This document shows positions 57,652 through 64,000 of a stretch of DNA of 64,000 nt, piece after piece; the stretch's first letter is position 1, and the number at the start of each line of letters is the position of its first letter. Made by a program: the position numbers and the translations under genes. The DNA is from Methylobacterium longum. Its GTDB lineage: Bacteria > Pseudomonadota > Alphaproteobacteria > Rhizobiales > Beijerinckiaceae. The stretch is taken from positions 101,798-165,797 of the forward strand of contig NZ_BPQS01000011.1 in the NCBI RefSeq assembly GCF_022179385.1, written 5' to 3'. The notes under the pieces were generated by a model. That model saw only the letters and a program-made list of their open reading frames with translations. It made no database searches and was not told the origin of the DNA.

Positions 57652-58578
57652 TCACCGTCCCCAGCGCAGCACCAGCGCGTCGTTCCGGCGGGCCAGCTCG
57701 ATCAGGCCCGAGCGGGTCGCCGGGTGCAGCGGCTGGATCGGCAGCCGCGCGGTCTCGTGGGCGATCACGCCGCCCTCCCGCATCAGGGCCTTGCAGGCGA
57801 GCAGCCCGCATTGCCGGTTCTCGTAGTTGATCAGCGGCAGCCAGCGCGCGTAGGCGTCCATCGCGGCGTCCCGCCGGCCCGCCGCGTAGGCATCGGTGAT
57901 CTGCCGGATCCCGTCCGGGTAGGCGCCGCCGGTCATCGCCCCCGTGGCGCCGGCATCGAGGTCGGCCATCAGGGTGATCGCCTCCTCGCCGTCCCACGGA
58001 CCCACCACGGCGTCGCCGCCCAGCGCGATCAGCTCGCGGAGCTTGCCCGCCGCGCCCGCGGTCTCGATCTTGAAGTAGGCGACGTGCTCGATCTCGCGGG
58101 CCATGCGGGCGAGGAAGGCCGCCGAGAGCGGCGTTCCCGCCACGGGCGCGTCCTGGATCATGATCGGGATCGCGATCGCGTCGGAGACGCCGCGGAAGAA
58201 GTCGTAGATACCGAGATCCGGCACGCGGATCGTGGCGCCGTGATAGGGCGGCATCACCATCACCATGGCCGCTCCGGCCGCTTGCGCCCGGCGCGAGCGC
58301 TCGGCGCAGACCTGCGTGGCGAAGTGCGTCGTCGTGACGATCACCGGCACCCGGCCCGCCACGTGGTCGAGCACCGCGTGCATCACGGTCTCGCGCTCGT
58401 CGTCGGTGAGGACGAACTGCTCCGAGAAATTGGCGAGGATGCACAGGCCCTGGCTGCCCGCGTCGATCATGAAGTCGATCGCCCGGCGCTGCCCGTCGAG
58501 GTCGAGGGCGCCGGAGGCATCGAACACCGTGGGGGCGACTGGGAAGACGCCGCGATAGGCTTGGGCGGGTGAGGTCAT
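57652..58578 (-). CDS. DapA-family (dihydrodipicolinate synthase/NAL type) aldolase
   Basis: A 308-residue class I aldolase. The Schiff-base Lys is K170 in HVAYFKIETAGAAGKL, and the partner Tyr is in VMVMPPYHGATIR (Y112). The usual GGTTGE substrate loop reads CILANFSEQFVLTDDER, so it is not a true dihydrodipicolinate synthase; the pattern is closer to dehydratase or lyase members that act on keto-acids or sugar acids. I chose the ATG at 58578; upstream residues are not family-like. The gene ends 7 nt from the aminotransferase stop. Confidence 0.88.
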   Translation of the reverse strand: MTSPAQAYRGVFPVAPTVFDASGALDLDGQRRAIDFMIDAGSQGLCILANFSEQFVLTDDERETVMHAVLDHVAGRVPVIVTTTHFATQVCAERSRRAQAAGAAMVMVMPPYHGATIRVPDLGIYDFFRGVSDAIAIPIMIQDAPVAGTPLSAAFLARMAREIEHVAYFKIETAGAAGKLRELIALGGDAVVGPWDGEEAITLMADLDAGATGAMTGGAYPDGIRQITDAYAAGRRDAAMDAYARWLPLINYENRQCGLLACKALMREGGVIAHETARLPIQPLHPATRSGLIELARRNDALVLRWGR

Positions 58579-58880
58579 GGGCAGTCCTTCTGCCGCGATC
58601 GTGCATCTCCGCGGACGATTCGCAACCGCGGCCGTGACGTGCCCGAGTCTGAGCACGCGACGGACCTGCGCCGAACGGTGCGGACCCGATCATCGCGCCT
58701 CCTGGCGCGTCCGACCAGTGCCCGTGCGCCCCCTCCCCGCGCCTGCTGCTGCGCGACGCGCCGACCTCGGACCTCGATCCGGACCTGGCCGCCGAATCCT
58801 GGACGTGCGCGCCGCTTCCCGAGCCGGCTCCGAGATCGGCCGCCGCGCAGGGGCCAACCCCTTCGACAGGGCGGCGCGGT

Positions 58881-59033
58881 TCAGCGCGACAGGCAACGCA
58901 GGCTGAGAAGGTCTTCGAGGGTCAGGGCCGAGCCGAAGAGGAGCGGTCGCCACGCCGGGAGGGTTGCGAGGGTCAGGCCGGCCGTGAGGATGAGCCAGGG
59001 CAGGACGGACCGGCGATCCGGGCCGGCCCTCAA
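58881..59033 (-). CDS. 50-residue membrane microprotein coupled to DUF2243
   Basis: A 50-residue frame from a TTG start (RAGPDRRSVLPWLILTAGLT, then LATLPAWRPLLFG), with one predicted membrane helix at about residues 9-27 and a C-terminal LTLEDLLSLRCLSR. The TTG overlaps the DUF2243 stop (TTGA), a coupling geometry also used elsewhere in this window with GTG and ATG. It is too short to be recognised by family. A weak point is the TTG start; no ATG or GTG is available. Confidence 0.45.
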   Translation of the reverse strand: MRAGPDRRSVLPWLILTAGLTLATLPAWRPLLFGSALTLEDLLSLRCLSR

Positions 59034-59539
59034 ACCGAGGCCCGCGCCATCGCCGCCTCCTCCGCCCGGCCGACCTGCACGAGGCCCAGCCCCGCCGCCA
59101 GCATGGCGCCGCCCCAGAGCAGGAAGCCGATGTCCCAGTAGATCCACTGCGTCCGCGGCAACGACTCGTTGACGTGGTGCACGCCGAGAATCTCGTGGTC
59201 GATCACGCCCTCGACGAGGTTGAACAGGCCCCAGCCGATCAGCAGCGACCCGATCAGCAGCTTGTTGGACCAGTAGAGATGTGCGCGGTGTGCGGTTCGC
59301 CAGAGGAGGAACAGTCCCAGCACGACGAAGACGTAGGTCGCGCTGTGGAAGATGCCGTCCCAGCGGGTGTTCAGCTCGAGGTTCGCGATCGTGTCGATCG
59401 GGTACCAGCTGCTCAGCATGTGGTGCCATTGCAGCACCTGATGGAGCACGATCCCGTCGAAGAAGCCGCCCAGCCCGAGTCGGAACAGGATGCCGGCGCT
59501 CAAGGGAAAGACGCGCTCTCGGGCTTCGGCCGCTTCCAT
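59030..59539 (-). CDS. DUF2243 membrane protein
   Basis: A 169-residue integral membrane protein of the DUF2243 family: SAGILFRLGLGGFFDGIVLH, then QVLQWHHMLSSWYPIDTIAN, and LIGWGLFNLVEGVIDHEILG followed by VHHVNESLP, with several His residues placed like haem or metal ligands. Four or five membrane helices are visible. The function is unknown; relatives are found near respiratory or cytochrome oxidase assembly genes. I use the ATG at 59539 (MEAAEARERVFPLSAG). It is followed by the coupled microprotein. Confidence 0.88.
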   Translation of the reverse strand: MEAAEARERVFPLSAGILFRLGLGGFFDGIVLHQVLQWHHMLSSWYPIDTIANLELNTRWDGIFHSATYVFVVLGLFLLWRTAHRAHLYWSNKLLIGSLLIGWGLFNLVEGVIDHEILGVHHVNESLPRTQWIYWDIGFLLWGGAMLAAGLGLVQVGRAEEAAMARASV

Positions 59540-59739
59540 GCGCAAATCCGGCTCCGGACGATCAGGATGACGGAGGTCGAGGGTTTCATTCCCGGGATCG
59601 CGCGGCAATCCAGGGCGGCGCGGGACCGATCAGCAGGGCGGGGCGGAATTACCCCACCGCGCTCGGACCGCTCCTCGACTGCCTTTCGGACTGTGCTGGG
59701 GCCCCGAGGCGGAAACCCGCCCGGGACCCCGATGGATCC

Positions 59740-61752
59740 CTAACCCCTTCGCGGTGCCTCGCCCGGGACAGAGACCATCCGGTGATAGACCGCGAGGCCC
59801 GCCAGGAAGACCGCGAGGCCGAGCCCCGTGGCGTAGGGGGCGAAATCCTTGCCCACGATGGCCAGCGCCGCGCTGTGGCCGGCCAGGAGATCGGTCCCGG
59901 CGAGCAACACGCCGACGCAACTCTCACCGACGAGGAAGCCCGAGGCCAGCAGCACGCCGCGGCGCCGCGCCGCCCCCAGAGCCTTGTCGGCGGCCCGCGC
60001 GTCACCCTTGCCACCGACCCGGGCGCGCAGCCGGCGCTCGGCGACCCAGGCGAGGATGCCGCCGATGGCGATCGTCACCTCCACCGACAGCGGCAGGTAC
60101 ATGCCGATGCCGACCGTCAGCGCCGGGAAGGTGAGGTTGCGCCGCTTCAGCCATGTTTCCGCGGCCACCAGGATCACGCCGAGTCCCGCACCGATCAGCA
60201 CCATGTTCCACGGCAGTTCGCTGTGCGTGATGCCGTTGGCGATCTGGGTCATCAGGGCCGCCTGGGGCGCCGCCATGGCGCTTCCCGCATCCTGCCCGTC
60301 GCGTGCGGGCGCGCCGACGAAGCCGTAGGCCTCGTAGAGCAGCGACAGGAGCGGGGCGATCACCACGGCGCCCACCCCGACGCCGATGATGAGCGCGACC
60401 TGCTGGTGCCAGGGCGTGGCGCCGAGGACCTGGCCGGTCTTCAGGTCCTGCAGGTTGTCGTTCGCGATGGAGGAGGTCGTGATGACCACGGCGGTCAGCA
60501 GCAGCGCCATGCCGGTGACGAACCGGTCGCCTTCCGGTCCGGCGGAATGCCCGAGGATGAAGGGCAGGAGCAGCGCGGTCGCCATCGTGGTCAGGATCCC
60601 GATTCCCGAGATCGGGCTCGACGACGACCCGAGCAGGCCCGCGAGGTAGCCGCAGGCGGCCGCCATCAGGAAGCCGAACAGGATCGTGAACAGGGTCGCG
60701 GCGATGGCCAGCACCACCGTCAGGCCGCCGAGATCGGCTGGCTTGGCAAAATACCCGAACAGGATCGCCAGCGGCGCGCACAGGGCCAGCGTCGCGGCGG
60801 CGACCCAGGTGATCGGCAGGTCGCGCTCCTCGCGGGGATGATCCTTGCCGAGGCCGCCGCTTCCGGACAACGCCGAGCGGATGCTTTTCAGGATCGGGCG
60901 CGCCAGCGATCCCACCGTCCAGAGACCGCCCACCGCGATGATGCCGGCCCCCATGAGGCGCACCTGCCCGGACCAGATCGCCTCCGCAGCCTCACCGGCG
61001 GACTTGGCGGAATCGGGCGACAGGGCCGTCAGCACCGGCACGGCGATCCCCCAGGCGATCAGGACCCCGGTCAGCAGCGCGAGGCAGGCGCCGATGCCGA
61101 CGAGGTAGCCGACGCCGACCAGCGCCAGCGAGAAGCCCGTCCCGGTGCGGAACACGGCGCCGCCGAGGCTGATCGCACCGTTCAGGCCGTCGCCCAGGAT
61201 CCGCAGCCCGCTGGTGGCGAGGCCGATCGTCCCCGCCGCCGCTGCGGCGGCGAGCAGGTCGCGCAGGCCGTGGCTCCCCTCCTCTTCCTGGCCGGTCTTG
61301 AGCACCTCGGCGGCGGCCACACCCTCCGGATAGGGAAGATCGCTGCCGGAGACGAGGGCCCGACGGAGGGGGATCGAGAAGGCGACGCCGAGCAGGCCGC
61401 CCAGCATGCAGACGGCCGTGGTCTGCCAGAAGGGGAAGCCCTGCCAGTGCCCGATCAGGACGAGGCCGGGCAGGGCGAGAATGACATTGCAGAGCGTTCC
61501 CGCCGCCGAGGCCTGCGTCTGCACGATGTTGTTCTCGAGGAGGCCGGCGCCGCCCATCAGCCGGAACGCGCCCATCGAGATCATCGCGGCCGGGATCGAC
61601 GACGAGAACGTCATCCCGGTCTTCAGCCCCATGTAGAGGTTGGCGGCCATGAAGATGACGGTGATGCCCGCCCCGAGCACGATGCCGCGCAGTGTCAGTT
61701 CGGCCGGACGGTCCTGGCCCGTCGGCTTGGTCGTCGGGCTTCGCGCGTCCAT
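59740..61752 (-). CDS. OPT-family oligopeptide transporter
   Basis: A 670-residue OPT transporter with about 14-16 membrane helices. The family start is LTLRGIVLGAGITVIFMAAN, then LYMGLKTGMTFSSSIPAAMI and ENNIVQTQASAAGTLCNVIL. IANDNLQDLKTGQVLGATPW is a conserved OPT motif in the second half, followed by a C-terminal PLSVEVTIAIGGILAWVAER. Family members import small peptides or metal chelates with protons; the substrate is unknown. It is divergent from the DUF606 pair with about 210 nt between. Confidence 0.93.
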   Translation of the reverse strand: MDARSPTTKPTGQDRPAELTLRGIVLGAGITVIFMAANLYMGLKTGMTFSSSIPAAMISMGAFRLMGGAGLLENNIVQTQASAAGTLCNVILALPGLVLIGHWQGFPFWQTTAVCMLGGLLGVAFSIPLRRALVSGSDLPYPEGVAAAEVLKTGQEEEGSHGLRDLLAAAAAAGTIGLATSGLRILGDGLNGAISLGGAVFRTGTGFSLALVGVGYLVGIGACLALLTGVLIAWGIAVPVLTALSPDSAKSAGEAAEAIWSGQVRLMGAGIIAVGGLWTVGSLARPILKSIRSALSGSGGLGKDHPREERDLPITWVAAATLALCAPLAILFGYFAKPADLGGLTVVLAIAATLFTILFGFLMAAACGYLAGLLGSSSSPISGIGILTTMATALLLPFILGHSAGPEGDRFVTGMALLLTAVVITTSSIANDNLQDLKTGQVLGATPWHQQVALIIGVGVGAVVIAPLLSLLYEAYGFVGAPARDGQDAGSAMAAPQAALMTQIANGITHSELPWNMVLIGAGLGVILVAAETWLKRRNLTFPALTVGIGMYLPLSVEVTIAIGGILAWVAERRLRARVGGKGDARAADKALGAARRRGVLLASGFLVGESCVGVLLAGTDLLAGHSAALAIVGKDFAPYATGLGLAVFLAGLAVYHRMVSVPGEAPRRG

Positions 61753-61965
61753 CGCTCACTCGGGTTGCCGTACGCAAACCGCCCGGAGGCCGAAACCTTT
61801 CCCGCGACCCGACGACGTGTCCGGCCGGAGGGCCTGAGTCGATCTGTCCCTGGGTCATGCCGCCGATGTGATGCAGTCACCGGCCGACCCGGCGGGTTCC
61901 CCGCAGACCGCCCGCGCCGGGTTCAGCCTGCGCGCCCGTCACGTCACGCGCCGGGATCCCTCACC

Positions 61966-62415
61966 GTGTCCAAGTGGTACCTCTACGGCTTCGCCCTGCT
62001 GGCCGGCGTCGCCAACGCCATCGAACCCGGCCAGAACGCGACCCTGGCCAAGGTCACCGGCCAGCCGATGCTGGCGGGGGTGTTCTGCTTCGCGGTGGCG
62101 ATCCTCTGCTTCCTGGGCGTCATGGCGGTGGTCCGGTGGCGCGACCGGCCGTCCACCGGCGAGGCGACTCCCGTCCCGCGGTGGGCGTGGCCCGGCGGCA
62201 TCCTCGGCGCGGCGGTCGTCCTGGCACAGCTCTACGTCTCCGAGCAGGTCGGGGCGGCGCCGTTCCTGGGCTGCGTCATCACGGCGGGCGTGATCGGCTC
62301 GATCGCCCTCGATCATTACGGTCTCGTCGGCTTCGCACGCCACAGCGCGAGCCGCTGGCGCGTCCTCGGCGGCATCCTGATGATCGCGGGCGTCGCCCTG
62401 GTGGCGGGCTTCTGA
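61966..62415 (+). CDS. DUF606/YdcZ-type DMT membrane protein (first of a pair)
   Basis: A 149-residue membrane protein with five helices, family DMT/YdcZ (DUF606). From a GTG start it reads KWYLYGFALLAGVANAIEPG, then QNATLAKVTGQPMLAGVFCF, WAWPGGILGAAVVLAQLYVS and the family-typical DHYGLVGFA. These small proteins are half-size transporter units, often encoded as pairs. The second copy follows 45 nt later. They probably form a heterodimer exporter or importer of unknown substrate. Confidence 0.87.
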   Translation: MSKWYLYGFALLAGVANAIEPGQNATLAKVTGQPMLAGVFCFAVAILCFLGVMAVVRWRDRPSTGEATPVPRWAWPGGILGAAVVLAQLYVSEQVGAAPFLGCVITAGVIGSIALDHYGLVGFARHSASRWRVLGGILMIAGVALVAGF

Positions 62416-62460
62416 CGGGTCCGGCCGCCGATCCCAACCCCCACCCGACAGGATGCGATC

Positions 62461-62904
62461 ATGCTCTTCCTCTACGGCATCGCCTTGCTGGCGGGGCTCG
62501 CCAGCGCGGTCGAACCGGGCCAGAATGCGGCCCTCGCCAAATCCCTCGCGCGGCCCCTGCTGGCGGGCGTGGTGAGCCTCGCCGTCAGCATCGGCGCGTT
62601 CGTGGTGATCATGCTCGTAACGGGACGGTACGGGCTGCCGGGGATGGACCGCCTCGCGCAGGTCCCCTGGTGGGCCTGGCTCGGCGGCCTGATGAGCGCG
62701 GTTCTCGCGGCGGCGCAGCTCTACCTCTCGAAGGAGATCGGGGCCGCCACCTTCCTCGGCCTGATCGTCACGGCCGGCGTGGTCACCTCGATCCTGCTCG
62801 ACCATTTCGGCCTCGTCGGCTTCAAGGTCCACCCGGCCGGCCTGTGGCGCCTCCTCGGCGGCGCCCTGATGATCGGCGGCGTCGGCCTCGTCGCCCGGTT
62901 CTGA
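62461..62904 (+). CDS. DUF606/YdcZ-type DMT membrane protein (second of a pair)
   Basis: A 147-residue paralogue of the preceding protein: LFLYGIALLAGLASAVEPGQ, then NAALAKSLARPLLAGVVSLA, WWAWLGGLMSAVLAAAQLYL and DHFGLVGFKVHPAGLW. The two proteins differ throughout but share the EPGQNA and DHxGLVGF motifs, consistent with an old tandem duplication specialised into two halves. It has an ATG start with a CGACAGGATGCGATC leader and is convergent with the downstream dehydrogenase gene. Confidence 0.87.
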   Translation: MLFLYGIALLAGLASAVEPGQNAALAKSLARPLLAGVVSLAVSIGAFVVIMLVTGRYGLPGMDRLAQVPWWAWLGGLMSAVLAAAQLYLSKEIGAATFLGLIVTAGVVTSILLDHFGLVGFKVHPAGLWRLLGGALMIGGVGLVARF

Positions 62905-62944
62905 GACCCTGCAGGGCGACGACGGCGGCGCCGTACCGTCGGGT

Positions 62945-63673
62945 TCAGATGGTCCAGCCGCCGTCGATGGTGACGGCCTGACCGGTGGTGTAGGTCGCCC
63001 CCGCCAGGTAGACGGCGAGGTCGGCGATCTCTTCCGGCGTTCCGAGCCGCCCGATCGGCTGCCGCGCGATGAAGGCCGCGCGGGTCTGCTCGTAGTCGCC
63101 CTGCGCGCGGATGCGCTCCTGCAGCGACGGGCTCTCCACGGTTCCAGGGCAGATCGCGTTGCAGCGGATGTTGTGGGCGACGTAATCGGCCGCCACCGCC
63201 TTGGTGAGCCCGATCACGGCCGCCTTGGTGAGCCCGTACGCGAAGCGGTTCGGCACGCCCTTCACCGAGGAGGCGACCGAGGCCATGTTGATGATGGCGC
63301 CGTCCCGCCGCTCGATCATGCCGGGCAGCACCGCGCGGATCGTGCGGATCATCGCCTTGACGTTGAGGTCGATGGCGACGTCGAGGTCGGCATCGGGCAT
63401 CTCCAGGATGGTCCCGCCATGGACCACGCCGGCGCAGTTGAACAGCACGTCCACCGGACCGATCCGGTTCACGCACGTGGTGACGGCGCCGGCATCCAGA
63501 ACGTCGAGGATCGCGGTTTGGAGGTTGTCGGCGCGCAGGTCGCCCAGCGCCGCCGCGTTGACGTCGGTGGCGTGAACCCGGGCACCGGCCCGCGCGAAGG
63601 CGAGCGCGCTGGCACGCCCAATTCCCTGCGCGGCCGCCGTGATCAGGACCGTTTTCCCGGCGAGATCTGTCAT
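62945..63673 (-). CDS. DHRS6-like short-chain dehydrogenase
   Basis: A 242-residue SDR. The cofactor motif is TAAAQGIGRAS at residues 12-22, with D37 after strand 2 (ATDVN) indicating NAD. The catalytic residues are S132 (NMASVASSVKG), Y146 and K150 (FAYGLTKAAV), and R143 matches the substrate Arg of DHRS6-type enzymes. The subgroup includes 2-keto-3-deoxy-L-fuconate dehydrogenases and type 2 3-hydroxybutyrate dehydrogenases. Without sugar-acid genes next to it the substrate stays open; the DapA-family gene 5 kb away could in principle be linked. Confidence 0.9.
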   Translation of the reverse strand: MTDLAGKTVLITAAAQGIGRASALAFARAGARVHATDVNAAALGDLRADNLQTAILDVLDAGAVTTCVNRIGPVDVLFNCAGVVHGGTILEMPDADLDVAIDLNVKAMIRTIRAVLPGMIERRDGAIINMASVASSVKGVPNRFAYGLTKAAVIGLTKAVAADYVAHNIRCNAICPGTVESPSLQERIRAQGDYEQTRAAFIARQPIGRLGTPEEIADLAVYLAGATYTTGQAVTIDGGWTI

Positions 63674-63754
63674 CGTGTGCTCCCTGCAGGCTGCGTGACG
63701 GCGAAGACAATCGCCTCAATCACCGTGATCGCAAGGCACAATCGCGAGGCACGC

Positions 63755-63780
63755 TCGCAAGGATCACTCGCAAGGATCAC
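63755..63780. repeat. Tandem duplication of a 13-bp unit
   Basis: TCGCAAGGATCAC is present twice in perfect tandem in the 225-nt region upstream of the dehydrogenase gene and downstream of the CsbD-like gene. Related CGCAAGGCACAATCGC and CGCGAGGCACGCTCGC sequences just before it suggest older copies. Confidence 0.75.
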
Positions 63781-63898
63781 TCTGGCGCGGGTGGGTGAGC
63801 CGCCGCCACGCAGGGCGGCACCGGTCCGCCCGGTGCCGCCGCCAGGGTCGCGGCGCGGCCGGGGCAGCGCCGGCGCGGCCGGCGCCGTGGGGGCGCGC

Positions 63899-64000
63899 TC
63901 AGCGCCGTCCGGTGACGGTCTCGGCCAGGGACTTGGCGCCGTCCTTGACGTCGCCGACCGTCTTCTGCGCCTCGCCCTTCAGCTCCTGCGCCTGGCCCTC
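63899..64000 (-). CDS. CsbD-family protein, C-terminal end (runs off the window)
   Basis: The last 33 residues and stop codon of a gene that starts beyond the right edge: EGQAQELKGEAQKTVGDVKD, then GAKSLAETVTGRR. The Lys/Glu/Ala repeat with VGDVKD-type spacing is typical of CsbD-like general-stress proteins, small hydrophilic proteins of unknown function that are often controlled by general-stress sigma factors. The frame is consistent over all 34 codons seen. The fragment is short, so the family call is moderate. Confidence 0.7.
   Translation of the reverse strand, partial: EGQAQELKGEAQKTVGDVKDGAKSLAETVTGRR

Overview
The window is a very GC-rich, gene-dense stretch of alphaproteobacterial chromosome. 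The gene content suggests Hyphomicrobiales, most likely a Methylobacterium-type organism: a Rhodobacter-type gene transfer agent (GTA) cluster, an HWE/HisKA_2 kinase behind a GGAAC-N16-CGTT promoter, a PepSY/PhoP-type two-component operon, a PhoH-UbiK-YbjN-ProC neighbourhood and many GTGA/ATGA gene overlaps. This assignment is inferred from families and base composition, not from a database match. I saw no rRNA, tRNA, CRISPR array or insertion sequence.

Positions 1-2720 (minus strand): PepSY protein, OmpR-type response regulator, a PrpF-family isomerase, then the start of a sensor kinase that runs off the left edge. Positions 2796-25537: a domesticated phage/GTA region. Read along the minus strand, the structural genes run from small terminase (25537) through large terminase, portal, protease and capsid (to 19995), connector to tape measure (17197-14208), then distal tail, hub, NlpC/P60 peptidase, tail-tip protein and DUF2793 (12833-5869). 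A phage lysozyme and several small membrane proteins (4616-2796) may be its lysis module. Two plus-strand inserts split the cluster into three blocks: a TauD-type dioxygenase, and a pair of secreted trypsin-like proteases followed by Dps. A programmed -1 frameshift signal joins the two tail assembly chaperone frames.

Positions 25573-26986 form a divergent promoter region: a sigma-70-like promoter faces the GTA and a general-stress (EcfG-type) promoter faces an HWE/HisKA_2 kinase with a degenerate ATPase domain. Positions 27196-39532 hold housekeeping genes (SufE, DUF6456, oligopeptidase B, AsmA, UvrD/PcrA helicase) and a solitary TadG-like pilus protein. Positions 39947-47497 carry PhoH, a Met/His/Arg-rich secreted peptide, UbiK, YbjN, ProC, a TetR regulator, an orphan receiver-like protein, and the overlapping argJ-SIMPL-mutT unit.

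Positions 47662-64000 are metabolic and stress genes: a Gfo/Idh/MocA oxidoreductase; an MhqO/MhqD/MhqP-like quinone-response operon divergent from a LysR regulator; a GntR regulator; a cydA-cydB-DUF2474-GbsR operon behind an 18-bp palindrome; an aminotransferase convergent with a DapA-family aldolase; DUF2243; an OPT transporter; tandem DUF606 membrane proteins; a DHRS6-like dehydrogenase; and the end of a CsbD-family gene at the right edge.
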